From Pantoea sp. alder81 (lineage in GTDB: Bacteria; Pseudomonadota; Gammaproteobacteria; Enterobacterales; Enterobacteriaceae): a stretch of 64,000 nucleotides of DNA. Shown piece after piece: positions 22,036 to 30,814 of this stretch. Every line of letters begins with the position of its first letter. Positions within the stretch are counted from its first letter, which is position 1. The stretch covers positions 124,001 through 188,000 of the forward strand of contig NZ_JAIUDA010000003.1 of the NCBI RefSeq assembly GCF_020179835.1, given 5' to 3'. The notes below the pieces were generated by a model that was not told the origin of the DNA, did not search any database, and was given only the letters and a program-made list of their open reading frames with translations. The translations under genes and the position numbers were made by a program.

Positions 22036-22623
22036 TCAGACGTTTGTCTCACGCCTTGCGCTTTTGGGGCGAAATGCTGCTACCACTGCGGGGTTGGTTT
22101 CCACATATGGCCCTTCCAGCAACTGTAAACAATAAGGTACAGCAGCGAAGATGCCCGGCACTTTTACTGCACCATCTTCCGCTTTCAGCCCTTCCAGTGT
22201 CTCTTTTATGGATTTCGGCTGACCGGGCAGATTGAGGATCAGCGACTGTTTGCGGATCACGCCCACCTGACGCGAAAGGATCGCGGTTGGCACAAACTGC
22301 AGGCTGATTTGACGCATTTGTTCGCCAAAGCCCGGCATTTCACGATCGGCGACCGCTAAAGTGGCATCGGGTGTAACATCGCGGCGCGCTGGGCCGGTGC
22401 CGCCGGTGGTCAACACCAGGTTGCAGAACAGCTCATCGACCAGTTCGCAGATCGCCTGCTCAATCATCGGCTGCTCATCGGGCACCAGGCGGGTTTCGAT
22501 TTCAAACGGTGTGGTGAGCGCGCTAGCAAGCCAGCTTTCCAGCGCCGGAATGCCCTGATCCTGATAAATGCCGTTAGCAGCACGATCGGAAACGGAAATT
22601 AATCCAATACGTAAAGTATCCAT
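22036..22623 (-). CDS. mog: Molybdopterin adenylyltransferase Mog
   Basis: Mog adenylylates molybdopterin before molybdenum insertion (molybdenum cofactor synthesis). At 195 residues it has the same length as E. coli. The MoCF/MPT-binding signature LVLTTGGTGPARRDVTPDAT is followed by ILNLPGQPKSIKETL. The gene lies after talB (123-bp gap) in the E. coli order. Confidence 0.95.
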   Translation of the reverse strand: MDTLRIGLISVSDRAANGIYQDQGIPALESWLASALTTPFEIETRLVPDEQPMIEQAICELVDELFCNLVLTTGGTGPARRDVTPDATLAVADREMPGFGEQMRQISLQFVPTAILSRQVGVIRKQSLILNLPGQPKSIKETLEGLKAEDGAVKVPGIFAAVPYCLQLLEGPYVETNPAVVAAFRPKSARRETNV

Positions 22624-22713
22624 TAAGTTATCGCTGTGGTTGACCGCAATGCGGCAATTGAAGGGGAATGCGAAAAGGATAATACAAAGCGGAAGCGAGG
22701 GGAAAGCGTAAAA

Positions 22714-22737
22714 CCGTGGCGACGGGTGTCGCCACGG
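22714..22737 (-). terminator. talB terminator
   Basis: The 10-bp perfect stem CCGTGGCGAC / GTCGCCACGG with a 4-nt loop is followed by TTTT on the minus strand, 10 bases after the talB stop. Confidence 0.8.
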
Positions 22738-22746
22738 ACTATCACC

Positions 22747-23700
22747 TTACAGCAGTTCGGCGATCATCTTCTCAAGTTTGCCCTGGTCGATGGCAAAGTT
22801 GCGGATACCTTCAGCCAGCTTGGTCACAGCCATTGGATCCTGGTTGTGCTGCCAGAAGAACTCGGCTTCGGTCATTTTAGCTGGACGCGCTTTGACTTCA
22901 CCGGTGTAGCTCAGCTTACGCTCAACAGTCCCTTCGCTCTCGGCCAGCTCTTTCAGCAGGCCCGGAGAGATGGTCAGGCGGTCGCAACCGGCCAGCTCAA
23001 TGATTTCGCCGACGTTACGGAAGCTGGCACCCATTACCACGGTTTCATAACCGTGCTGTTTGTAATAGTTGTAGATTTCCGCCACAGACACCACGCCTGG
23101 ATCTTCATGCGCAGCGTACTCTTTCTTGTCGGTGTTCTGCTTGTACCAGTCGAGGATACGGCCAACGAATGGAGAAATCAGGAACACGCCCGCTTCCGCA
23201 CATGCACGCGCCTGCGCGAAGGAGAACAGCAGAGTCAGGTTACAGTTGATGCCTTCTTTTTCCAGCTGCTCAGCAGCACGGATGCCCTGCCAGGTTGAAG
23301 CCAGTTTGATCAGGATACGGTCGTTGCTGATGCCGGCATCGTTGTACAGTTTGATCAGGCTACGCGCCTTCGCGATGCTCGCTTCGGTGTCGTAAGAGAG
23401 ACGTGCGTCAACTTCAGTTGAGATACGGCCTGGGATCAGTTTCAGAATTTCCAGACCAATGTTGACGGCCAGCTTGTCAGAAACCAGTGCCAGCTGCTCT
23501 TCTTTATTGCTGCTCTGCTGACGTGCCCAGGTGATGGCTTCGTCAATCAGTTTGCGGTATTCAGGGATTTGAGCGGCGTTGAGGATCAAAGAAGGGTTGG
23601 TGGTCGCATCTTGCGGCTGATAAAGCTTCATCGCCGCGATATCACCGGTGTCGGCGACCACAGTAGTCAGCTGACGCAAGGAAGTAAGTTTGTCCGTCAT
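22747..23700 (-). CDS. talB: Transaldolase B
   Basis: A pentose-phosphate pathway enzyme moving dihydroxyacetone units between sugar phosphates. The 317-residue TIM barrel carries the Schiff-base lysine in [19 protein letters not shown], plus [11 protein letters not shown] near the N-terminus and [11 protein letters not shown]. It is of the same class as E. coli TalB, and its position beside mog and yaaA supports talB rather than talA. Confidence 0.96.
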   Translation of the reverse strand: MTDKLTSLRQLTTVVADTGDIAAMKLYQPQDATTNPSLILNAAQIPEYRKLIDEAITWARQQSSNKEEQLALVSDKLAVNIGLEILKLIPGRISTEVDARLSYDTEASIAKARSLIKLYNDAGISNDRILIKLASTWQGIRAAEQLEKEGINCNLTLLFSFAQARACAEAGVFLISPFVGRILDWYKQNTDKKEYAAHEDPGVVSVAEIYNYYKQHGYETVVMGASFRNVGEIIELAGCDRLTISPGLLKELAESEGTVERKLSYTGEVKARPAKMTEAEFFWQHNQDPMAVTKLAEGIRNFAIDQGKLEKMIAELL

Positions 23701-23913
23701 GGTTCTCTTTCTCTTAGGTTGACTGTCAGGGTGTAAAAGGCTGTTGGGATAATATCACGCACAATTCAGTGCGCAACATCACGAAGTGCCACATTACGAT
23801 AGCGCTAACAAATGGGAGCGATTTGCCGATCCGTGCAGCTTTTTTGCTACACTCGTCGCAACTCAATTCCCACCAATCCCCTGTAAACAGGCGGGTCAAC
23901 AAGGACAAACACG

Positions 23914-24687
23914 ATGCTGATGGTTATCTCGCCAGCGAAGACACTGGATTTTGAAAGCCCGCTGGCGACTCAGCGCTTTACGCAGTCAACACTGTTAGAA
24001 AAGTCACAACAGCTGATCGATGTTGCGCGCGATCTCTCACCGGCGCAGATCGGATCGCTGATGGGCATCAGCGACAAACTGGCGCATCTGAATGCCGATC
24101 GCTTCAATCAATGGCAGCCGCCCTTCACGCTCGACAATGCCCGTCAGGCGATTCTGGCGTTTAAAGGTGACGTGTATACCGGCTTGCAGGCTGAGACGTT
24201 CAGTGAGGCGGATTTCGATTTCGCTCAGCAGCATCTGCGCATGCTGTCCGGTTTATACGGCGTGCTGCGTCCGCTGGATTTGATGCAGCCTTACCGTCTG
24301 GAAATGGGCATCAAGCTGGCCAACCCGGCAGCGAAAGATCTCTACGGTTTCTGGGGTGATTTACTGACGCAGAAGCTGAATGATGCGATGGCCGAACAAG
24401 GCGATGAGGTGCTGATCAACCTCGCGTCCGATGAGTACTTCAAAGCGGTGAAGCCGAAGCAACTCAACGGTGAGTTGATCAAGCCGGTGTTCCTCGATGA
24501 GAAGAACGGCAAGTTTAAAGTGATCAGTTTCTACGCCAAGAAAGCGCGTGGCCTGATGAGCCGCTATGTGATTCAGAACCGCCTGAGCAAGCCAGAGCAG
24601 CTGAAACAGTTTGATGTCGATGGTTATTTCTTTGTGGCTGATGAGAGCAAGGGTAACGAACTGGTGTTTAAGCGCCGCGAGCAATAG
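23914..24687 (+). CDS. yaaA: Peroxide stress protein YaaA (DUF328)
   Basis: A 257-residue cytoplasmic protein. In E. coli it is OxyR-induced, binds DNA and limits intracellular free iron under H2O2 stress. Family motifs are [16 protein letters not shown] at the N-terminus, [33 protein letters not shown] and [14 protein letters not shown]. The start ATG has AAGGA 8 nt upstream. It is divergent from talB and marks the core-genome side of the T6SS island. Confidence 0.95.
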   Translation: MLMVISPAKTLDFESPLATQRFTQSTLLEKSQQLIDVARDLSPAQIGSLMGISDKLAHLNADRFNQWQPPFTLDNARQAILAFKGDVYTGLQAETFSEADFDFAQQHLRMLSGLYGVLRPLDLMQPYRLEMGIKLANPAAKDLYGFWGDLLTQKLNDAMAEQGDEVLINLASDEYFKAVKPKQLNGELIKPVFLDEKNGKFKVISFYAKKARGLMSRYVIQNRLSKPEQLKQFDVDGYFFVADESKGNELVFKRREQ

Positions 24688-24717
24688 TCTGGCGTGCCAT
24701 TTGGTGCACATGAAAAT

Positions 24718-24740
24718 CAGGTCGCCCCAATGGCGACCTG
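24718..24740 (-). terminator. Distal terminator of the T6SS gene cluster
   Basis: The 9-bp perfect stem CAGGTCGCC / GGCGACCTG is followed by ATTTTC on the minus strand. It lies about 50 bases past the tssE stop and 30 past the convergent yaaA stop. Confidence 0.65.
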
Positions 24741-24790
24741 AACTCATGACCGGCAGTTAACCGTAGCGGCGTGATTTATCACGCTTATCT

Positions 24791-25216
24791 CTAGCGCAAA
24801 TGGCCTTTCTGCCGCAGATGACGTACCAGTACGCGGCCTTCGGGCATAAACTCGGTGCCAAAACGCACCAGTCCCACCTGCTTTAACTCAGCTTCTAACG
24901 TATAGCGCAGATGACCCGGCGTGCGTTGTTCCATCAAGGTCAGCTGCACCTCTTTAAGTCGGGGCTCATATTTCAGCAGTGTGTAGCGCAGGATCGCCAT
25001 CAGCCGATGCGCGGTGGCGGGCAATCCCTGCAGAATCACGCTCATATCCGGCAGGCCATAATCGGGCAGATGCGCCAGCGATCCGGCGCGGCTATTGAGA
25101 ATGCGCTGCATGTTATCCAGCACCGACAGGATCACCTGCTCCCGCTCATCCACCTGATTCAGATCCAACTCCCCCTCAAAGTTGAAGGAGAGCATTTCAT
25201 ACAGCGAAGGATTCAT
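24791..25216 (-). CDS. tssE: T6SS baseplate wedge protein TssE (gp25-like)
   Basis: A 141-residue gp25-family protein that joins TssF/TssG in the baseplate wedge and starts sheath assembly. The visible gp25 features are VILSVLDNMQRILNSRAGS, then LPDYGLPDM, and the C-terminal LRYTLEAELK strand. The start ATG has AAGGA 6 nt upstream. It is the last gene of the T6SS transcription unit, 2 bp after tssJ. Confidence 0.9.
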   Translation of the reverse strand: MNPSLYEMLSFNFEGELDLNQVDEREQVILSVLDNMQRILNSRAGSLAHLPDYGLPDMSVILQGLPATAHRLMAILRYTLLKYEPRLKEVQLTLMEQRTPGHLRYTLEAELKQVGLVRFGTEFMPEGRVLVRHLRQKGHLR

Positions 25217-25218
25217 CG

Positions 25219-25743
25219 CTATTCCTTGTGCTTCAACGCTAAATCGCCATTGCCCAGCACGATCACCCGCGCATCATCAGCATCGAGATCGTCGCGATCC
25301 AGCACCAAACGCCAGCTATTCTTTTGTAAATCAGGCGAGCGGAACAAACCGACTACAGCGACGTATTTGGCTTCTTTATCCATCGGCACATCCAGTGACA
25401 CGCTGCCGCCCGGCATGACGGTGACATCACGTTGCGCCAGCAGGTCGCCTTTTAGCGTGCTGTCCGCCTGGGTTAACAGCGTCTGATAATCGGCTTTATC
25501 GAACGCCTGACGATCCTTCAGCTGATAAACCCGCAGCAGCGTGGCGAGCGGTACATCACCTTCATCGCTGTTAACGCCGCTGCGTGTGGTGAAATCGAGA
25601 TGCAGCGTGGTGATCTTCTTATAGAAGATGGATCGCGTCATTGAAGCCGTGCCTTCGGAAACGCTCTGCGTCAAACCACAACCGCTAAGCAGTGCTGCGC
25701 CAATCATCGTCACTGCCGCGAATTTAAAATTGATAACCGCCAT
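25219..25743 (-). CDS. tssJ: T6SS outer-membrane lipoprotein TssJ
   Basis: A 174-residue lipoprotein that anchors the TssM C-terminus to the outer membrane. The signal peptide ends in the lipobox LLSGC (Cys22). Gly at +2 is compatible with Lol sorting to the outer membrane, in contrast to the Asp+2 lipoproteins at 38.7-42.6 kb. The start is the ATG at 25743 with GAGAGG upstream; the TTG one codon earlier is less likely. Body motifs such as LLRVYQLKDRQAF and KYVAVVGLFR are typical TssJ beta-sandwich strands. It overlaps the tssG end by 20 nt. Confidence 0.9.
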   Translation of the reverse strand: MAVINFKFAAVTMIGAALLSGCGLTQSVSEGTASMTRSIFYKKITTLHLDFTTRSGVNSDEGDVPLATLLRVYQLKDRQAFDKADYQTLLTQADSTLKGDLLAQRDVTVMPGGSVSLDVPMDKEAKYVAVVGLFRSPDLQKNSWRLVLDRDDLDADDARVIVLGNGDLALKHKE

Positions 25744-26812
25744 CAATGGCCTCTCGTTGAACAGGATTAGGAGTCAGTCCCTGGTAGACATCCAGGTTTA
25801 TCGTGATGTTGTCCGGCAGCGATGCTGGCTTGCGTTTGGCGCTGAAGCCCAGAATCGCGCTGCGCCCCAGCTGCACATGGTGGCGCTGCAGCCGGGCATC
25901 GGGCAGTACGCTGTGCGGTAACGTCAGCTGGAGTTTGGCACTGCAGCGCCAGCCAAGGTAAACCCGCAGCAGCACCAGCAGGTCGCTGTGCAGTTGACCG
26001 CCGGGCTGCCAGCCACGCGCTTCTTCGGCATCAGCGGTATAGAGCTTCAACAGCAGTTGGCTGTTGGCATCGACACCGACCTTGCCCAGCACCTGGCGTT
26101 GTGACAGTAAGGTGCGTTGCTGCGGATTAAACCCGGCGGGTTGCGCCAGCGGCACCGATTGCGGCCAGTGGGCGATCACCCGCGCGCGCGTATGCGGGGC
26201 CAGCAGCGTCACCAGCGACTGCACACCTTCTGCGGTACGTGTCGGCAATCGCATGGTGCTAAGGAGCGCAAGAAAGCGCGACATGGGCGTGGCGATCTTA
26301 CGTGCCGATCCCGGAATACCCAGGCCGATCAACCCCAGTAAACACTGTGAGGTGGCATCGCTGCCGCCCGCTTCGTAGCTGGCGGGATAAGAGTATTTGC
26401 GCCAGATGCGATAGAACTGCGTCAGCATGCGGTGGTTAAAAATATCCAGAAAGCCTTCAATCGCCTGATGCCCTTCGCGGCGCTGGGCAATGTCATCGAG
26501 ATAGCGCGTGGGCAGTGGCGAGTCCACGCCGTATAAGCCCAGGAAAGTGGTGCGCACCGAAGGCAACTGATCCGGTGTTTCACCCCACTCGACGCGTTTC
26601 ATCTCACTGCTGGGAAAGCCCATACCCGGATGCGGCCGAAAGCGCAGCGGATCGTTGGCGGGCGATGAAGTCGATCCCAGTGGCGCAGTACCCGCACTGG
26701 CATTTTCCACCAGCTGACAGAAGCGATAAAAATTGGTTTTGTGGATCACCGGCGCGATCCGCGCAATCACCCCGGAATGCGCTGGCTGTGATTCTCTTTC
26801 CATCGCAGGCAT
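25724..26812 (-). CDS. tssG: T6SS baseplate protein TssG
   Basis: A 362-residue baseplate wedge subunit. Recognisable TssG traits are the N-terminal NFYRFCQLVENA, LRFRPHPGMGFPSSEM, the FLGLYGVDSPLPTRYLD motif, and the later ILGFSAKRK. Two starts are possible: ATG 26812 (GGAGG only 3 nt away) and ATG 26803. It overlaps the tssF end by 46 nt and tssJ by 20 nt, so the distal genes are tightly coupled. Confidence 0.9.
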   Translation of the reverse strand: MPAMERESQPAHSGVIARIAPVIHKTNFYRFCQLVENASAGTAPLGSTSSPANDPLRFRPHPGMGFPSSEMKRVEWGETPDQLPSVRTTFLGLYGVDSPLPTRYLDDIAQRREGHQAIEGFLDIFNHRMLTQFYRIWRKYSYPASYEAGGSDATSQCLLGLIGLGIPGSARKIATPMSRFLALLSTMRLPTRTAEGVQSLVTLLAPHTRARVIAHWPQSVPLAQPAGFNPQQRTLLSQRQVLGKVGVDANSQLLLKLYTADAEEARGWQPGGQLHSDLLVLLRVYLGWRCSAKLQLTLPHSVLPDARLQRHHVQLGRSAILGFSAKRKPASLPDNITINLDVYQGLTPNPVQREAIDGGYQF

Positions 26813-28536
26813 CGTCCTCCAGGTTGCAAAATCAAAGTTAACTGATTGAAAAGATGGATATCAGCGTAACGTGCAAAGAACTGATTCAGCATCTCACCAA
26901 ACAAGCAGATATCGCCCTCACCGCTAAAGCCATCACTGTTGAGGGTCACTTCAATATCCACGCCGCGCAGCAAGAAGCCCTGCTCAAAGCGCTGAATCAG
27001 ATGGTGTTTCACTTCCACAATGGCTTCCAGACGGCGACGGTTCATCTCGCTGTCGGTCCAGTCATACAGCGCCAGCGTGCCGCGAAGCACCTCGGCGTTG
27101 TCCATCATGCTCAGGAAGTTTGATCCCAGATGACTCAGAATGCGCCAGTGAAAACGATCTTCTGCCGGGGGGTAACAAGGCAGCGTTGGCGCGCAAAGGT
27201 TTTGCACCCGCAGCGGCACCTGGGTGGTTTGCAATGCGGTATCGAGTAAGGTGCTGCGCAGCGCTTTGCGCGGTAACTGGCCGTTGGTGCCGGTGATGCG
27301 CAGCGACAGGGTTTCACCCGCCTGCTGCTTGTCATCCTCAAACGCGTCGCCACCGAGAATGATCCAGGTATCGTGCAAACCGGATGGCCCGCGTCGGACA
27401 CGCGTGTGGAAATAACGCTCTGGCGCATTGTGCCGCAGCATCCCGCCACGATGGCGGAAGCTGGTGAAAGGCACATACTCCTGCTCGTTAGCACGCTTGG
27501 AGGATCGCACGGAGTCCACCGAGTAAATTTCGGTGTGCCCATCCTGCACGCGCAGTGGTCGCAGCAAGTACTCGTTTTCCAGCCCAGTGATGGTGAGAGG
27601 ATCGGCATCCATCGTGAACAGATTCACCACGGGCACACAGTGCAGGCGGAAGCTGTCGCGGTTAAACGGCAGGTCATACTGCCAGTGCTCGCTCAACACA
27701 ATGTCGATTTCGAACCACGGCAATGAGGCGGGCAGCAGCACCTGTTCGAGGCCATTAAGCGCCACAAACATAAACTTCTCGCGGAAGGTGAAGTATTCCA
27801 GCAGCAGCTGGTAACCGCTAAATGCGGTGTCGCTTTTCGGCCACAGACAATCCTCTGAGTCAAAGCCCTTTGGCGAAAAATATCCGTCCAGTCGACGGCG
27901 ATCTGGCACTGGCTGGCCGGGGTAGCGCAGATAAATCGCGTGGGTTTGTCGGGTCAATGCCAGGTGCAATGCAGACGCTACGGGCGTATCGGCATTGAGA
28001 TAGAGCGGCAAAGCGCTCAGATCCACTTCGCGCCAGTCGGCTAAGGCGCTGCAATCAAAACGCAGACGGATCATTGAACGTCCATCCGCCTCGGTTTGGA
28101 GTGAGGCATCGCTCAGCGTCAGCGGATTGATGGTCATGGGTTGCGTGGTGCGATAACGACAGCGCGTCCCTTTGCTGCCCACTGGTTGCGACATCACTTC
28201 AAAGCCGCTGTCGAGTGTTTCACTGACTTTCATCGCCCGGTGCTGCGGCGCCAGTTCAACAATCGACAGAGACGGAATGGTGCGCAGATAGTGCGGCCAC
28301 AACAGGCTGACCAACCCTTCGGTGAGTTCTGGCAGGTCATCATCCAGCTTCTCTCTCAGGCGGCCCATCAAAAAGGCAAAGCCCTCAAACAGACGTTCCA
28401 CGTAAGGGTCGCGGTCACCCACTTTGTCCAGATTCAGCATCGCGGCACGATCGGGATGCGCCTGGGCAAACTCGTGTGCAGCCTCTTTCAGATAACGCAT
28501 TTCCGCTTCGTAGTAGCGCAGCGTTAAGTCATCCAT
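26767..28536 (-). CDS. tssF: T6SS baseplate protein TssF
   Basis: A 589-residue VasA/ImpG-family protein forming the (TssF)2-TssG wedge. The N-terminus is classic: LTLRYYEAEMRYLKEAAHEFA, DPYVERLFEGFAFLMGRL, and LVSLLWPHYLRTIPS. Late motifs include FHWRILSHLGSNFLSM. It lies 25 bp after tssA. Confidence 0.94.
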   Translation of the reverse strand: MDDLTLRYYEAEMRYLKEAAHEFAQAHPDRAAMLNLDKVGDRDPYVERLFEGFAFLMGRLREKLDDDLPELTEGLVSLLWPHYLRTIPSLSIVELAPQHRAMKVSETLDSGFEVMSQPVGSKGTRCRYRTTQPMTINPLTLSDASLQTEADGRSMIRLRFDCSALADWREVDLSALPLYLNADTPVASALHLALTRQTHAIYLRYPGQPVPDRRRLDGYFSPKGFDSEDCLWPKSDTAFSGYQLLLEYFTFREKFMFVALNGLEQVLLPASLPWFEIDIVLSEHWQYDLPFNRDSFRLHCVPVVNLFTMDADPLTITGLENEYLLRPLRVQDGHTEIYSVDSVRSSKRANEQEYVPFTSFRHRGGMLRHNAPERYFHTRVRRGPSGLHDTWIILGGDAFEDDKQQAGETLSLRITGTNGQLPRKALRSTLLDTALQTTQVPLRVQNLCAPTLPCYPPAEDRFHWRILSHLGSNFLSMMDNAEVLRGTLALYDWTDSEMNRRRLEAIVEVKHHLIQRFEQGFLLRGVDIEVTLNSDGFSGEGDICLFGEMLNQFFARYADIHLFNQLTLILQPGGRCLRWKENHSQRIPG

Positions 28537-28561
28537 GTAAACCTCATTGGTTCTTGTCGTA

Positions 28562-30157
28562 TCAGGTGTTAAACAGCACCGCTGCCTGCACCGGGTCGAT
28601 GGCGACCAGGCCCGCTAGCAGTGCGTCGATTTGTCTTGATAGCGCAGCTTTATCTCCTTCGCTGCGTTGCAGTTTCAGGCGCAACAGCTTTAGCAGACGT
28701 GCTTTCACCTCAAATAGCAGCGTGGGTTCCCACTGCTCCAGACGCAGCGACTGATCGCTCCGATCCAGCTCGCTCAACAGATGCTGTGCCATATCATTTT
28801 TGCCGCATGACTCCGCCACGCGCGCCATTAGCAATCGCTGCAACCAGCGCTCGCGACGTGTGCTGACCTCCGGCGCGTCACTGATCCAGCGCAGCGCCGC
28901 ATCCAGGCCATCGCTATCGGCACGGGTCAGCGCCTCTTCTTCCAGCGCGGCGATGTCATAACCCGCGCCGCTGCTGACCACGCGCGTTTCCGGCTGCCAG
29001 CGCGGCTGATTACCCTGCACGTGCTGGGCAATCCACTGGCGCGTGGTGTCATCCGCGAAGGCGGTGCCATCGTTGAAGCGTTGATTTTCCAGCTCGGGTA
29101 AACGTTCAAGGAACATGCCGAGGTCGCGTTTGGCGATTTCCGCCCACTGCGAATAAGGATGGCCAGATTTACTCAGCGCCTGATTGGCATACCAGTGCAG
29201 ATCCAGCCAAAAGTGATTCACGCCTTCGATAAACATGCGTTCCACCTGCTCCAGCAACTCCATCCAGCTCTGTTGCAGATGCAGGCGTTTCAACTGGGCG
29301 CGAAGTTCGCTACGCGGCGGGATCAGGCGTGTATTGCCGCTGCTATCCTGTGCCGGAAGTTGATGCACCGTATCCCAACGCACGCTGCGCATCATGCGTG
29401 AACTGGCTAGCCAGCCCTGCGGTTGGTCGCGCAGGTAACGGGTCAGTTCTCGCGCCTGATCGATCAGATCACGGCCCGACTGAATCCGGGTCACGGCAAC
29501 CGGTGCACTCTGCACTGCCGCCGCCGATGACTCCGTGGTGGGTGCCCCCTGCGGGCTTTGCTGGCTGGCACCGCCCGCCAGTTGCAGACGGGTTTCCAGC
29601 ATTTTGACCAGCCCATCCAGATCGGGCTGATTGGTGACATCCCACGTTGCAAACTGGCTGTTGAGCAGACCGAGGGCGGCGATGGCTTGTTCAATTGCCT
29701 CACGATTGGCCTCGGGAAACAGCGAAAGGCTGTCCTGTACTTTGCTCCCCGCCAACCACTCCAGCGCGGCCTTACGGCTTTTGCCTCTGGCCGGCAGCAG
29801 TTGCTCACCGAAGTTTGCCACCAGACCCGACAGCAGCGTGATGCCTGCCGCCAGTCCGGCATCGCCCTCCTGATGCAATCTCGCCCAGCAGTAATAGGTG
29901 GCGACACGGACATCCTTGCACTGTTGCGTCAGCTGTTTTTCTGCCAGCTGGGCGATCAGTGCGGTATCCACGCCAGAGAGTTTGTTGACCTCTTCGCGCA
30001 TTAGCTGGAAATCATCTTCATACGAAGGATCTTCACCAACGGGAGAGGATGCGCTAATGGGCTGCAGCCACGGCTGCCACGCTGCAAGCTGCTGTTGCGC
30101 CTGTTGATCGGCATCGCGCTGCCCGAAGCAGCGTTGAATCAGTTTTTGTAACATCAT
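28562..30157 (-). CDS. tssA: T6SS cap/baseplate-associated protein TssA (long, VasJ-type C-terminus)
   Basis: About 531 residues. The N-terminal ImpA domain (roughly residues 30-130, with PVGEDPSYEDDFQLMREEVNK) defines TssA, which recruits tail components and caps the growing tail. A variable Gln/Ser/Ala-rich linker near residue 210 is followed by a C-terminal VasJ-like region (RWLQRLLMARVAESCGKND), placing it among the long TssA proteins. The start is uncertain: ATG 30157 is preferred over a TTG at 30196, and neither has a clear Shine-Dalgarno. Confidence 0.85.
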   Translation of the reverse strand: MMLQKLIQRCFGQRDADQQAQQQLAAWQPWLQPISASSPVGEDPSYEDDFQLMREEVNKLSGVDTALIAQLAEKQLTQQCKDVRVATYYCWARLHQEGDAGLAAGITLLSGLVANFGEQLLPARGKSRKAALEWLAGSKVQDSLSLFPEANREAIEQAIAALGLLNSQFATWDVTNQPDLDGLVKMLETRLQLAGGASQQSPQGAPTTESSAAAVQSAPVAVTRIQSGRDLIDQARELTRYLRDQPQGWLASSRMMRSVRWDTVHQLPAQDSSGNTRLIPPRSELRAQLKRLHLQQSWMELLEQVERMFIEGVNHFWLDLHWYANQALSKSGHPYSQWAEIAKRDLGMFLERLPELENQRFNDGTAFADDTTRQWIAQHVQGNQPRWQPETRVVSSGAGYDIAALEEEALTRADSDGLDAALRWISDAPEVSTRRERWLQRLLMARVAESCGKNDMAQHLLSELDRSDQSLRLEQWEPTLLFEVKARLLKLLRLKLQRSEGDKAALSRQIDALLAGLVAIDPVQAAVLFNT

Positions 30158-30241
30158 GATGGTGTTTAATCTGAAGAGGTGGATAGCGGCTCGCAAACCG
30201 CCGCGTTCGTTGATAACCGCTCGTGCAGACGATGGCGGCGA

Positions 30242-30811
30242 TTATGATGACGCGCTGCTGTCAGGATTGGGCGCTCTGATATGGTGACGCGTAGCCAGCA
30301 TCACTCTGACCAGAAACACAACAAGCAGCAGTAAGCCTGCCAGCATCACTAATTCGCCGGAAAACGACAGCATGCGCGCATTTTCAGGGTGTTGTGGATC
30401 ATAGTAGAGGGTGACACGATTGCCGCGTTGAACGCTGACGAGCCAACTGTAATTACTCGTTTTGACACGCCGGAGCTGACCGTCTGCCGAGCGATATTCC
30501 ACAATCGGGATACGAGTGACGCGCTCTGAGCCAAAGTAACAGACGCCATTTTCGCAGGAGTAATCGCCGTCGCTTTTTGTCTTCCAGCGCGTCCTTTCAA
30601 TGTAATCGACAATCACACCTTCGGTTTTCTGCCAGTACATCATTTGGTGCCATGAGTGCCAAAGCCCCCTCAAGCCAAAAAAGCTGAAAAACACGATGCC
30701 TATCAGTGCGCCAAAAAAGATCCCGCGCATAATGCGCAGATCTATACGCTGCTCGCGCTGCTTCCGCTTTAGCCACTTACGGCGCACACGTTTTCTTGTG
30801 GATTTGTTCAT
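30242..30811 (-). CDS. DUF3592-like two-helix membrane protein inside the T6SS operon
   Basis: A 189-residue protein with a very basic N-terminus (residues 1-27), a transmembrane helix at about 28-48, an extracytoplasmic beta-rich domain and a second helix at about 153-173. The domain has the DUF3592 pattern: QKTEGVIVDY, then PIVEYRSADGQLRRV, then GNRVTLYYDPQHPENA. The middle loop contains two cysteines (SCENGVC), a possible disulfide in the periplasm. It sits 3 bp after tssM and before tssA, so it is co-expressed with the membrane complex, but no T6SS role is established to my knowledge. Confidence 0.7.
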   Translation of the reverse strand: MNKSTRKRVRRKWLKRKQREQRIDLRIMRGIFFGALIGIVFFSFFGLRGLWHSWHQMMYWQKTEGVIVDYIERTRWKTKSDGDYSCENGVCYFGSERVTRIPIVEYRSADGQLRRVKTSNYSWLVSVQRGNRVTLYYDPQHPENARMLSFSGELVMLAGLLLLVVFLVRVMLATRHHIRAPNPDSSASS

Positions 30812-30814
30812 GGA

